In this document: piece by piece, positions 36,317-44,861 of the stretch | Layout: every line of letters begins with the position of its first letter | Numbering within the stretch: the first letter of the stretch is position 1 | NCBI RefSeq assembly: GCF_006385255.1 | Contig: NZ_VFJE01000050.1 | Span: 62,001 to 126,000, forward strand | From: Flavobacterium microcysteis | GTDB taxonomy: Bacteria; Bacteroidota; Bacteroidia; Flavobacteriales; Flavobacteriaceae | Length of the DNA stretch: 64,000 bases | Direction: 5' to 3' | Translations under genes and position numbers: made by a program | Notes under the pieces: model-generated | Seen by the model: only the letters and a program-made list of their open reading frames with translations | What the model was told of the DNA's origin: nothing | Database searches by the model: none

Positions 36317-37723
36317 TTATTGTAGCAAAGCATATTGGAAAGTAGGATAACCTCTTTCTCCTGATGCATTAGCACCACCAGTAAATTTCAATTTGTAGAT
36401 GTTTCCAGCTGGGTCTTTGATAACGAAGAAACGATCAGTTTTCAAAACGAATGCTGAAACTGGCAATCCTCCAGGACCTGTAATGCTTGTACTTCTCCAG
36501 TTAGAACCAATGTTTCTTTGGTCTTCAGTAAAGTTACCTGACACCACATTAGCAAGTGTGAAAGTGTCATAGTTCAAAGTTTCAGTGTTTACAACTTGGT
36601 AGGATCTTGCACCACCTTTTAGGTTAGTTACTACGAAATCTGGGTAGTAGTAAGGAGTTGTTGGACCTACTAGGTTAGTGAAAGTTGTAAAGTTGATATC
36701 CCACTGGTTTTTTTGTGGCTCAACATTTACTACGTTCTTAGTAACCAAACTGAAGAATGTAAAGTTGTATGCTGAATTTTTAGAGATGATTTTCTCTTCG
36801 TGAGTTGTTGCATCAATATCAGCATATTGGATTTTATAATCCATTCCGCTTCTAAGGATTCTTACTTTTTTCCAACCTCTTAAAGTACCTGAAGCTGAAC
36901 CTTCAGAACCTGTTGATGGAGCTGTTTCGGAAGGATTGCTTCCCATGTTAATCAAATATACCTTGTTGTCAGCATCATTAGCAGAAACTGCTTCGATAGC
37001 TGTACCTGTGATAAGTCCTGCTGGATGGTCAATTTGTGAAGCCACACCTTGTCCTTGAGAAATAATCATAGACTCGTCTGGTGATTGAACCTCATCAATA
37101 TTAGTAGTTTCTAATTTCTTAGCAGCCATTTTCAATGAACCGTTGATAGTCACTCTGAAATCAGTACCTCCATAGAATCCAAGATCCCAAGAAGTTCTTA
37201 GTGCTGTAGCATTACCTCCGCTGCTCAAATCAATATATACCTGATTTGGCTGATTTGGTCCTCCAACTGCTGCTGCCATAGCTTGTCCTAAAGAAGCGGC
37301 TTCGTTAAAGTTAACTTGAATTCTATTGTTATTAGAAACAGTAACATTTGTAGCATCAATGATTGTGAATTTTACATTTTTTACATCTGTTGGAACTGCA
37401 TTCGTTAATTTATTGAAGTTGAATGAAACAGAACTTACATTAGCAGCGTAAGGAATAGTCAAAGTAGTTCCTGTAGCAGCAGGAGCAGTAGTAAAATCTG
37501 TACCATATGCAACCGCAGTTGTAACAAAAGAAATATTCAGGGAACCAGCCGCTGTAGTAGGCTTAGAGAACACAATTTGTATAGGTGTTGTTGCGTCAGT
37601 CAAATTTAAAGACGGCACACCAAAAGCAACAGAAATAGGATTAGAACCTTTATTATCATCATCGCTACAACCTGCGAAGGCCAGCATTACCAGTGATAGA
37701 ATAAAAACTAGATTTTTTTTCAT
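36317..37723 (-). CDS. hmuY: HmuY family haem-binding lipoprotein with N-terminal extension
   Basis: Surface lipoprotein of 468 residues (MKKNLVFILSLVMLAFAGC, acylated Cys). The N-terminal part, about 25-145, is a Calx-beta-like domain (FGVPSLNLTDATTPIQIVF). The rest, about 160-468, is the HmuY domain (VYIDLSSGG, SWDLGFYGGTDFRVTINGS, NQWDINFTTF). HmuY proteins capture haem and pass it to the HmuR receptor, whose gene lies 12 nt upstream. It is about twice as long as classical HmuY. Confidence 0.87.
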   Translation of the reverse strand: MKKNLVFILSLVMLAFAGCSDDDNKGSNPISVAFGVPSLNLTDATTPIQIVFSKPTTAAGSLNISFVTTAVAYGTDFTTAPAATGTTLTIPYAANVSSVSFNFNKLTNAVPTDVKNVKFTIIDATNVTVSNNNRIQVNFNEAASLGQAMAAAVGGPNQPNQVYIDLSSGGNATALRTSWDLGFYGGTDFRVTINGSLKMAAKKLETTNIDEVQSPDESMIISQGQGVASQIDHPAGLITGTAIEAVSANDADNKVYLINMGSNPSETAPSTGSEGSASGTLRGWKKVRILRSGMDYKIQYADIDATTHEEKIISKNSAYNFTFFSLVTKNVVNVEPQKNQWDINFTTFTNLVGPTTPYYYPDFVVTNLKGGARSYQVVNTETLNYDTFTLANVVSGNFTEDQRNIGSNWRSTSITGPGGLPVSAFVLKTDRFFVIKDPAGNIYKLKFTGGANASGERGYPTFQYALLQ

Positions 37724-37735
37724 ATTATTTATAGA

Positions 37736-39886
37736 TTAATTAAAATTGAGATTATACGTAAGTTTTAAGAAATAGGATCTTCCATATCCTAATAGCAAGT
37801 CAGAACCTGCTACGTGTACGCCAGTAGTTCCTTGTGTAAGCTGTACACTCGTAACATCCAGAAGATTTCGAGCTCCAACAGTAACTTCAAACTGATTTTT
37901 GAAAAATGATTTTCGGATCGAAGCATCCATCCAGCCGTAAGATTCTAGCTCAGACAAGATGAACTCAGCATTTCCTGCAGTATCTGTAGACGATATAAAT
38001 TGCTGTTGTTTCCCGTTGAATTTGTAATAGATTGAAAATAATGTATTCCATTTTGGAACATTATAGGATAGATTGGAATTCACTTGTAAAGAATACAGGA
38101 ATTTATCATCTGAAGTTAAATTTAACGCTGCTAAATCGATTTTTTGGGAAATACCCACTAAGGCCAGCCCTACTTTTGCATTCCAGTTTTTATATGCAAA
38201 CTGGTGTGTCGATGAAATATTCCACATCTTGTACTTGTCGATATTCATGTATTTATAGCTTTGCATCGGTGTTACCTGTGTTAAAACCATACTTATCCTA
38301 TCGTCAACATCCATATAAGTAACTGCAAGGTTGTTTGAAAGTTGGGCTCCTGAATCAAAATAAGTTGCTTTCTTTACACTTAATTCGTAAGAAGAACTTG
38401 TTTCTGGGATCAGGTTTTCATTTCCTTGAAGATTATGATTGGAATCCACAAAATAAGTATACAGTTCATCAAAATTTGGAGTTCTGTATGACTTGCCTAA
38501 AGATCCTCTGGCTTCAATTCCATGAGGAAAAATATATCTCAAGCCCAATGAACTTGCATATTGATCTTCAAATTTAGATTGTATAGAATAACGTATTCCA
38601 GGACGCACAGAGAATTTTTCTGTAAAGCGGATTTCTGCCGCCGTAAAAATATCGTAGTTCTCCAATCTTTTTCTGACATCTGTTACTTGCTGCTGATCGT
38701 CTTTAAAAATTCCGGCAGTAGCATCATAAAAACCTCTTTCGTTTACTGCTTCGTAACCCAATTGAAGATCTACTCTTTTATCTTTAAAGAAATTGCTCAA
38801 AGCTCCTGTCGAATAAATTACTTCTTTTGACTGGTAGGTTTCTCTATTATTAGCCGTTTCACTCTGGCTTTCTAATTGGTAATTGAATTTTTCAATATCG
38901 CGGTTTTGCTTTTGGTGAGATACCGAAACATTATAGTTCAACTGTGAAAACAATTTCCCATATGAGTTCAAGTGATGGTAATATCTATTGGAAATGTATC
39001 TTCTATCATTAGAGAAGTTCGTATCCGGAAAAGGATAATTAACTATTGGAATTACAACCGGATTGTAATAATCTACATTTTCGCCAAAGTAATCAAACTT
39101 ATAGAAAATCCTGAAATCACCTTTGGTATATCCAACCAATCCGTTGCCGACTAACTGTTCTTTTGGAAGCCAGCTATAACCTCTTTTCCCATCGTTTTTG
39201 ATATAATCCTTACCTTCTTTATCATCAAAGAATCCAGCAAAATCATTTCGGCTTCCACCAACGGAAACAAACCAATTTTCATTGAAGTTATGCGAAATCT
39301 TAGCATTCTGGATATGTCTTCCTTTATCAAAAAAAGCGAACTCATTAGATACAGTTTCTTCCTGAGCGGTAGCTGTAATCTCCCATTTATGCTTTGAACT
39401 CTTTTTAGTAATAATGTTCAATACTCCCGTTACTGCATTAGCACCGTGAGTAACACCCATAGAACCTTCAATGATTTCAATTTGCTCAATATCGTCAAGG
39501 TTTACCTGAGTAAGATCAATATTGGTTCCTAAACCTGTATCACTGACCAAGGGCACGTTATCTACTAATATCTTGAAATATTGCGCATCAAGACCAAACA
39601 TTGAAACAGTTGAACGTCCGTCACTGCCGCTTGTTCTGATAGAAATATTAAGATATTGGTTCAAAACATCTCCCAAATTATTGGCTGCAAGACGCTTTAT
39701 GTCTTCTCGAGTAATAACTCTGACGTTATGGACTGATTTTTTAAGAGATTGCGGTTCGAACTGACCCGTAACAACTACTTCTTCAAGTTGACTGGTTCTT
39801 GTGGTATCTTGAAGTTTTTCTTGCGAAAAAGCACTAAAAGAAAGAAAAAGGGATAAGGAAATATAAGCCTTAGTATAAATCTGCAT
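37736..39886 (-). CDS. hmuR: TonB-dependent haem receptor HmuR
   Basis: Outer-membrane receptor of 716 residues. Signal peptide MQIYTKAYISLSLFLSFSAFSQ, then TonB box LEEVVVTGQ, plug domain (VRVITREDIKRL to VTGVLNIITKKS, about 55-160) and a barrel ending FLKLTYNLNFN. Directly followed by the HmuY gene and facing hmuTUVS across 5 kb, so haem import is the likely role. The promoter carries a palindrome shared with hmuT. Confidence 0.88.
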   Translation of the reverse strand: MQIYTKAYISLSLFLSFSAFSQEKLQDTTRTSQLEEVVVTGQFEPQSLKKSVHNVRVITREDIKRLAANNLGDVLNQYLNISIRTSGSDGRSTVSMFGLDAQYFKILVDNVPLVSDTGLGTNIDLTQVNLDDIEQIEIIEGSMGVTHGANAVTGVLNIITKKSSKHKWEITATAQEETVSNEFAFFDKGRHIQNAKISHNFNENWFVSVGGSRNDFAGFFDDKEGKDYIKNDGKRGYSWLPKEQLVGNGLVGYTKGDFRIFYKFDYFGENVDYYNPVVIPIVNYPFPDTNFSNDRRYISNRYYHHLNSYGKLFSQLNYNVSVSHQKQNRDIEKFNYQLESQSETANNRETYQSKEVIYSTGALSNFFKDKRVDLQLGYEAVNERGFYDATAGIFKDDQQQVTDVRKRLENYDIFTAAEIRFTEKFSVRPGIRYSIQSKFEDQYASSLGLRYIFPHGIEARGSLGKSYRTPNFDELYTYFVDSNHNLQGNENLIPETSSSYELSVKKATYFDSGAQLSNNLAVTYMDVDDRISMVLTQVTPMQSYKYMNIDKYKMWNISSTHQFAYKNWNAKVGLALVGISQKIDLAALNLTSDDKFLYSLQVNSNLSYNVPKWNTLFSIYYKFNGKQQQFISSTDTAGNAEFILSELESYGWMDASIRKSFFKNQFEVTVGARNLLDVTSVQLTQGTTGVHVAGSDLLLGYGRSYFLKLTYNLNFN

Positions 39887-39897
39887 TACAATTCATC

Positions 39898-39949
39898 TTT
39901 AGATTAATTCTAAATTGCAAATCTAGGGAGGCTATCTGGTTTATGCAAA
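39898..39949 (-). promoter_or_regulatory. hmuR promoter with palindromic operator candidate
   Basis: Minus-strand TTTG (39946-39949), 20-nt spacer, TAGATTTG (39918-39925), then TTTAGATTAATTCTAAA (39898-39914), a perfect 6+5+6 palindrome where transcription should start. A half-site TCTAAA is also found at 39964-39969. The shape resembles DtxR-family iron boxes; this is inference. Confidence 0.6.
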
Positions 39950-40046
39950 TTATTTTTACTAATTCTAAATAAAAATGTCAGCCCCTTAATTTGAAAACAT
40001 TCTGATAATGATTTTCTTCTTAAATTTACCAAAATCAAGAACTTTC

Positions 40047-41393
40047 ATGAAGAAAAAACTTAAAATAGCGGGTATTCTTTTGGCCATAATGATTGTGTAT
40101 TTGGGATTCACGAATTATCCTAAGCTGGACTTGATATCAGGATTTTCGGCAAAAAGCATCGCTTCAGGATATTTTATAGGCCATCGTTCACAACAAATGA
40201 TCGAATCGGGTGATAATGATATTAAGCTTATTACACTGGCTAGCAATACCATTCACGAAAAAGAAAATTATGCCTCGACCTCTGTTTATGGCTTAAAAGA
40301 ACGTAAGGCAATATACCGTGAAGGTCTGGGTGTAACATTAATCGATGATAGTTTTGACTTTTCAAAACCTTATCTGACCCCAAAAAGAGCCAAAATTAAC
40401 AGCAATCTTCCCTATCCATATGGAAATAACGAACCTGCCGACACTACTTTCGCTGCTATTGATTATAGCAAACTAAATAAAGCGATCGAAAATGCTTTTG
40501 ACAAAAAGGGCGAAAAGAACAAAAGGACACGTTCGCTCCTTATTATATATAAAGACAAGATTGTTGGTGAAAAATACGATTCGGGTTTTGATAAGAATTC
40601 CAGGATTTTAGGCTGGTCAATGACCAAGAGCCTAACAGCCACTTATTTTGGGATTTTGCAAAAACAAGGGAAGATAGACATTTACAAGCCGGCGCCAATT
40701 GCCGAATGGAAAAACGACAAACGTTCTGAAATTACCATAAACGACCTGCTTCATATGAATTCCGGTTTAGAATGGGAAGAGAAATACGATAAGATTTGTG
40801 ATGCTACACTTATGCTCTTCCAGGCTGAAGACATGGCAAAAGTCCAGAGAGAAAAGCCATTGGTAGGCAAGCCAAACGAAAGCTGGAATTATTCTTCAGG
40901 AACCACCAATCTATTGTCCGGTATTTTAAGAAGCCAGTTTAAGACACAGCAGGAGTATTTGGATTTCTGGTATTCTTCATTAATCGACAAAATTGGAATG
41001 GATTCGATGTTGGTAGAAACCGATATGGCAGGGAATTATGTAGGTTCTTCTTACGCTTGGGCTACTACAAGAGATTGGGGCAAATTTGGCTTGTTATATC
41101 TCCATAAAGGTAATTGGAATGGCGAACAGCTTTTTGATGAAAACTGGGCTGACTATGTGGCTACACCAACCTCAACATCCAAAGGTCGTTATGGCGGGCA
41201 TTTCTGGCTCAATGCTGGTGGTAAATACCCCGATGCTCCAAAAGATTTGTATTATGCCAGCGGTTTTCAGGGACAGAAAATCTTTATCATTCCATCAAAA
41301 GATTTGGTTATTGTCCGTTTTGGACTGACTGACGATGAAGCTTTTGACTTTAATAAAATGTTGAAAGGAATTCTGGACAGCATCAAGAAATAA
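40047..41393 (+). CDS. Serine hydrolase of the class C beta-lactamase family
   Basis: About 448 residues. The ATG at 40047 is preferred over 40008 because MKKKLKIAGILLAIMIVYLGF then forms an N-terminal membrane anchor. Catalytic SMTK (Ser191-Lys194, GWSMTKSLTA) and the second motif region WNYSSGTTN mark the beta-lactamase/transpeptidase fold. A C-terminal GFQGQKIFIIPSKDLVIVRFG supplies the third strand. Such proteins are esterases or peptidases; there is no evidence of resistance. Possibly periplasmic and membrane-tethered. Confidence 0.85.
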   Translation: MKKKLKIAGILLAIMIVYLGFTNYPKLDLISGFSAKSIASGYFIGHRSQQMIESGDNDIKLITLASNTIHEKENYASTSVYGLKERKAIYREGLGVTLIDDSFDFSKPYLTPKRAKINSNLPYPYGNNEPADTTFAAIDYSKLNKAIENAFDKKGEKNKRTRSLLIIYKDKIVGEKYDSGFDKNSRILGWSMTKSLTATYFGILQKQGKIDIYKPAPIAEWKNDKRSEITINDLLHMNSGLEWEEKYDKICDATLMLFQAEDMAKVQREKPLVGKPNESWNYSSGTTNLLSGILRSQFKTQQEYLDFWYSSLIDKIGMDSMLVETDMAGNYVGSSYAWATTRDWGKFGLLYLHKGNWNGEQLFDENWADYVATPTSTSKGRYGGHFWLNAGGKYPDAPKDLYYASGFQGQKIFIIPSKDLVIVRFGLTDDEAFDFNKMLKGILDSIKK

Positions 41394-41396
41394 TTA

Positions 41397-41429
41397 TTTG
41401 TCTGATTTTCCTTAAAAATCCTATCTTCG
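41397..41429 (+). promoter_or_regulatory. Promoter of the 41446 lipoprotein gene
   Basis: TTTG (41397-41400), 21-nt spacer, TATCTTCG (41422-41429), one mismatch to TAnnTTTG, 16 nt before the ATG. Confidence 0.55.
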
Positions 41430-41445
41430 TAAAAAAACATAACAA

Positions 41446-42129
41446 ATGAAAAAAATTGTTCTAGCATTAGCATTCGTTTCAGCGCTGTTCGTCACTTCGT
41501 GCAGTAGCGATGATAGCAATAGCGTATCTTATGGTGAGTCGACAGGAAACTATTGGCCAATGGCAGTAAATAATACCTGGATTTTTGGTTCCGACATTGG
41601 AAACTCAGAATTAAAGATCATTGGCAGCACCGCAATCAATGGCACAACATATTATGAAATTTCTGATCAGGCAGACAATGTTTTTGGTGTTCAGAATTGG
41701 GTCGCAAAAAAAGGAGCAACTTATTTACAAAAAATAGCCGACTCTTCTATTAATCAAGAAGGTATTACAATGAACATGCAAGGATATGAAATTCCAATTT
41801 TCAAAGACGATCTGGAAGCCAATGCTTCCTGGAATGGGAATTTATCCTCCAAAATCACCTATTCTTTTAACGGACAAACCACATCGACCACCGCTAAAAT
41901 TAAATACACCGGCACTATACTAGAAAAAAATTCAACCGTTGTATTGAATGGCATTACTTATCCTAATGTCATAAAGACAAAAACAATAGTAGAGATGAAA
42001 ATTCTCGAACAAACTGTCATTATCGATTTGCAATACTGGTTTGCTAAAGATGTCGGGCCAATATGGGAAAACACATCTTACAATGGCTCAACACAAGAAA
42101 GAGCATTAATAAATCACATTTTACACTAA
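41446..42129 (+). CDS. Lipoprotein of unknown function
   Basis: 227 residues starting MKKIVLALAFVSALFVTSC followed by an SSDDSNS linker, a typical Bacteroidota surface lipoprotein leader. The mature part is beta-rich (GNYWPMAVNNTWIF, YWFAKDVGPIWENTSYNG). The YWPMAVGNxW / KGVGPV pattern is common in uncharacterised flavobacterial lipoproteins. It has its own promoter and terminator. Confidence 0.7.
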   Translation: MKKIVLALAFVSALFVTSCSSDDSNSVSYGESTGNYWPMAVNNTWIFGSDIGNSELKIIGSTAINGTTYYEISDQADNVFGVQNWVAKKGATYLQKIADSSINQEGITMNMQGYEIPIFKDDLEANASWNGNLSSKITYSFNGQTTSTTAKIKYTGTILEKNSTVVLNGITYPNVIKTKTIVEMKILEQTVIIDLQYWFAKDVGPIWENTSYNGSTQERALINHILH

Positions 42130-42133
42130 ACAG

Positions 42134-42162
42134 AAAAGGCTTCAATTATCTTGAAGTCTTTT
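42134..42162. terminator. Terminator between lipoprotein gene and sufD
   Basis: 12-bp stem (one G-U pair) around loop TTATC with A and T runs on both sides; it can serve both convergent genes. Confidence 0.8.
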
Positions 42163-42182
42163 TTGTTTCTTTATGTATTCAA

Positions 42183-43499
42183 TTATAAATCAAATCCCAT
42201 ATTAACGCCTAATTTAGTCGCAATAATCTTAGTGACTCTGGCTTTCATTGCCGGAATCTTGATACTTTCGATTACTTCATTTGAAAAGGCATACATCAGC
42301 AAAGCTTTCGCTTCTTTTTGAGGAATACCTCTAGATTGCATATAGAACATTGCTTTTTCATCAAGCTGGCCTATCGTACAACCGTGAGAACATTTTACAT
42401 CATCTGCAAAAATTTCCAACTGTGGCTTTGCATTGATAGAAGCTCTATCGCTTAAAAGGATATTGTTATTTTGTTGGAAAGCATCTGTTTTCTGAGCTTC
42501 TTTCTCTACATAAATCTTTCCGTTGAATACTCCTGTAGCCTTATCATCAAAAATTCCTTTGTAATTCTGATGGCTTTCACAATTTGGAGTCGCATGATGT
42601 ACCAAAGTATAATGGTCAACGTGCTGTTTTCCTTCAATAATTGTAATTCCTTTCAGCGTAGAGTCGATATGCTCGCCCTGGTGGAAGAAATTCAGGTTGT
42701 TCCTTGTCAGATTGCCTCCAAAAGAAAAAGTATGCACAGAAGCGTTGCTTTGGTCTTTCTGGGCGATATATGTATTATCAATCAAAGATGCCTCTAGATT
42801 GTCATTCTGAATCTTGTAATAATCTACAATCGCTCTTTTTTGAGCAAAGATTTCGGTAACAGAATTTGTCAGTACCGGGTTTTCATTCAAACTCTGGTGT
42901 CTTTCGATAATCTGCACATGCGCATTTTCACCAACGATAATAAGATTTCTCGGCTGGACTAGTAATGCTGCTTCTGTACCTGTAGAAAAATTGATGATTT
43001 CTATCGGCTTTTCTACCACCTTACTTCGCGGAATATTGATATAAGCTCCTTCGTAAGCAAAAGCAGTATTTAAAGAAGTCAGGCTTTCATCTTTACTGGC
43101 AATCTTATTGAAATATTCATCGATTACCATTTTGTATTTTGGCTTATTCAGTGCAGAAGACATCAGGCAGACATCCAAACCGTCATGTGTTGTAGAAGAA
43201 AGAAATGAGCTGAAAACACCATCTACAAAAACAACTTTGTAGGTGTCTATTTCATGAAGGAAAAATTTCTTTACTTCCGAAAACTCAACTGCATTTTCCT
43301 TTTTTGGAAAAACGCTAAAGTCATTTTTTAAAATCGAACTCAGCGAAGTATATTTCCAAGCTTCCTCTTTTTTAGTAGGAAAGCCTTTCTCTTCAAAATT
43401 TTTAAAAGCTTCTGTGCGAACATCGTGCAATGCTGAATCAACATCTACACGTTCTTCAAAAGCCATAAAAGATGATATTAGTTTTTCTTTTAATTCCAT
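42183..43499 (-). CDS. sufD: SufD Fe-S cluster scaffold subunit
   Basis: Subunit of the SufBCD scaffold, about 438 residues. The start is taken as MELKEKLISSF at 43499; the open frame reaches back to 43562 but those 21 residues (KSFDFRTLDFKTLNFK) are read from a repeat array. Family motifs: EEAWKYTSL, DHYTLVHH, KIYVEKEAQKTDAFQQNNNILLSDRA and DDVKCSHGCTIGQLDEKAMFYMQSRG. Separated from sufC by an inserted four-helix-bundle gene. Confidence 0.93.
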   Translation of the reverse strand: MELKEKLISSFMAFEERVDVDSALHDVRTEAFKNFEEKGFPTKKEEAWKYTSLSSILKNDFSVFPKKENAVEFSEVKKFFLHEIDTYKVVFVDGVFSSFLSSTTHDGLDVCLMSSALNKPKYKMVIDEYFNKIASKDESLTSLNTAFAYEGAYINIPRSKVVEKPIEIINFSTGTEAALLVQPRNLIIVGENAHVQIIERHQSLNENPVLTNSVTEIFAQKRAIVDYYKIQNDNLEASLIDNTYIAQKDQSNASVHTFSFGGNLTRNNLNFFHQGEHIDSTLKGITIIEGKQHVDHYTLVHHATPNCESHQNYKGIFDDKATGVFNGKIYVEKEAQKTDAFQQNNNILLSDRASINAKPQLEIFADDVKCSHGCTIGQLDEKAMFYMQSRGIPQKEAKALLMYAFSNEVIESIKIPAMKARVTKIIATKLGVNMGFDL

Positions 43500-43504
43500 T
43501 TTGT

Positions 43505-43558
43505 TAGTCTTAAAGTTGAGAGTCTTAAAGTCTAAAGTCCTAAAGTCAAAAGACTTTT
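43505..43558. repeat. Degenerate repeat array S1 upstream of sufD
   Basis: Tandem words TTAAAGT, GAGAGTCTTAAAGTCT and AAAGTCCTAAAGTC fill the leader of sufD. Related to arrays S2 and S3 but in inverse orientation. Confidence 0.6.
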
Positions 43559-43607
43559 GCAATCAACTATTTTTTTTGTCTTAAATCTAAAATCTGCAAT
43601 CCTTTTC

Positions 43608-43634
43608 GACTTGCGACTTTATAACTTTCGACTT
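43608..43634. repeat. 27-bp direct repeat S2, at the 3' end of the four-helix-bundle gene
   Basis: Begins GACTTGCGACTTTATAACTT and ends TCGACTT. Identical to S3 (44038-44064) at 24 of 27 positions and in the same orientation. The stop codon of the gene (43619-43621) and its last residues LSRKL are inside this repeat. Confidence 0.85.
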
Positions 43635-43987
43635 AGATATTTAATAAACCCACTTAAGAGTTTTGATATTTCAATTATTTCAAAAAGTAAATCTTCAAAA
43701 TCTTTTTCTTCAATATAATTTAGGTCAAATGCTAAATATAATTGGGAACGAACTTCACCCGCCGATGCTTTTGCAACGTAGAGAAAATATATAAATTCCT
43801 TATCTGTATTGCGTTCAAAACCTTCTGCAATATTTGATGAAATCGAAATTGAGGCTCTTCGTATTTGCCTGACAAAATCAATGTCTTTTTTAAAAATTTC
43901 ACCTTCTGTTATGAGGTAAACTTTTTTATTGAAAATTCTAGACTTTTGCCAAGAATTAATCTCTTCAAAGGAATTAAACTTTCCCAT
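43619..43987 (-). CDS. Four-helix-bundle protein (S23/IVP family) inserted in the suf operon
   Basis: 122 residues of the 23S rRNA intervening-sequence protein family, also related to the Avd accessory protein of diversity-generating retroelements. Family signature: RQIRRASISISSNIAEGF, then FIYFLYVAKASAGEVRSQLYLAFDL and a C-terminal helix. No rRNA or reverse transcriptase is nearby. It lies between sufC and sufD, which are normally adjacent, and is bracketed by the 27-bp direct repeats S2 and S3, its last codons being part of S2. This looks like a mobile or recently inserted unit. Biochemical function unknown. Confidence 0.85.
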   Translation of the reverse strand: MGKFNSFEEINSWQKSRIFNKKVYLITEGEIFKKDIDFVRQIRRASISISSNIAEGFERNTDKEFIYFLYVAKASAGEVRSQLYLAFDLNYIEEKDFEDLLFEIIEISKLLSGFIKYLSRKL

Positions 43988-44037
43988 TTGTATGGGTTTT
44001 TATGGCGTATATTAATTTTTTCCCACAAGCCCTTTCA

Positions 44038-44064
44038 GACTTGCAACTTTACAACTTGCGACTT
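44038..44064. repeat. 27-bp direct repeat S3, between sufC and the four-helix-bundle gene
   Basis: Begins GACTTGCAACTTTACAACTT; direct copy of S2 with three mismatches. Related words continue to about 44076. Confidence 0.85.
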
Positions 44065-44080
44065 TCCGACTTTCGTCAAA

Positions 44081-44827
44081 TTAATTCTCAGCCTTAATCC
44101 AGTCGTAACCTTTTTCTTCCAGTTCGTAAGCCAATTCTTTTCCTCCAGATTTTACAATTTTTCCATTGTATAAAACATGTACAAAATCCGGAACGATATA
44201 ATCTAAAAGTCTTTGGTAGTGTGTGATTACAATAATCGCATTGTTCTCGCTTTTTAGCTTATTAACACCATTGGCAACAATTCTCAAAGCATCGATATCC
44301 AAACCTGAATCCGTTTCGTCAAGAATAGCCAATTTTGGCTCCAACATTGCCATTTGGAAGATCTCATTTCTTTTTTTCTCACCACCAGAAAAACCTTCGT
44401 TAAGCGAACGTGACAAAAATTTTCTGTCAATTTCCAAAAGTTCTGATTTTTCACGAATTAATTTCAGCATTTCATTAGCTGGCATTTCCTCCTGCCCTTT
44501 TGCTTTTCGGGATTCGTTAATAGCAGTTTTCATAAAGTTCGTTACAGAAACTCCCGGAATCTCTACAGGATACTGGAATGAAAGAAACACACCTTTATGT
44601 GCTCTTTCTTCAGGTGCTAAATCAGACAAATCTTCTCCATCCAATTCAACTGTACCTTCAGTAACTTCATAATTTTCGTTTCCTGCAATTACAGCAGAAA
44701 GTGTACTTTTTCCAGAACCGTTAGGTCCCATAATAGCATGAACTTCGCCGGCTTTCACTTCAAGATTGATGCCTTTCAGGATATCTTTGTCCTCAATTCC
44801 AGCGTGTAAATTTTTTATACTTAACAT
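44081..44827 (-). CDS. sufC: SufC Fe-S assembly ATPase
   Basis: ABC-type ATPase of the SufBCD complex, about 248 residues. Start at MLSIKNLHAGIEDKDIL (44827); the frame runs further back to 44881, into sufB. Walker A GPNGSGKSTLS, signature FSGGEKKRNEI, Walker B LAILDETDSGLD, and H-loop VITHYQRLL. Gap to sufB is 34 nt. Confidence 0.95.
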   Translation of the reverse strand: MLSIKNLHAGIEDKDILKGINLEVKAGEVHAIMGPNGSGKSTLSAVIAGNENYEVTEGTVELDGEDLSDLAPEERAHKGVFLSFQYPVEIPGVSVTNFMKTAINESRKAKGQEEMPANEMLKLIREKSELLEIDRKFLSRSLNEGFSGGEKKRNEIFQMAMLEPKLAILDETDSGLDIDALRIVANGVNKLKSENNAIIVITHYQRLLDYIVPDFVHVLYNGKIVKSGGKELAYELEEKGYDWIKAEN

Positions 44828-44861
44828 TGTTGCTTTTGTGTTTTTATAGAGTCTTGAAAGA

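Noticed and set aside
39740..39775. tRNA-like TTCGAAC stretch
   Set aside because: It is inside the hmuR coding region and no cloverleaf can be formed around it.
40047..41393. Antibiotic-resistance beta-lactamase
   Set aside because: The SxxK fold is shared with esterases and peptidases; the N-terminal anchor and length do not match AmpC enzymes.
43619..43987. Diversity-generating retroelement accessory gene (avd) or rRNA intervening sequence
   Set aside because: No reverse transcriptase, template repeat or rRNA gene is nearby; only the protein family is shared.
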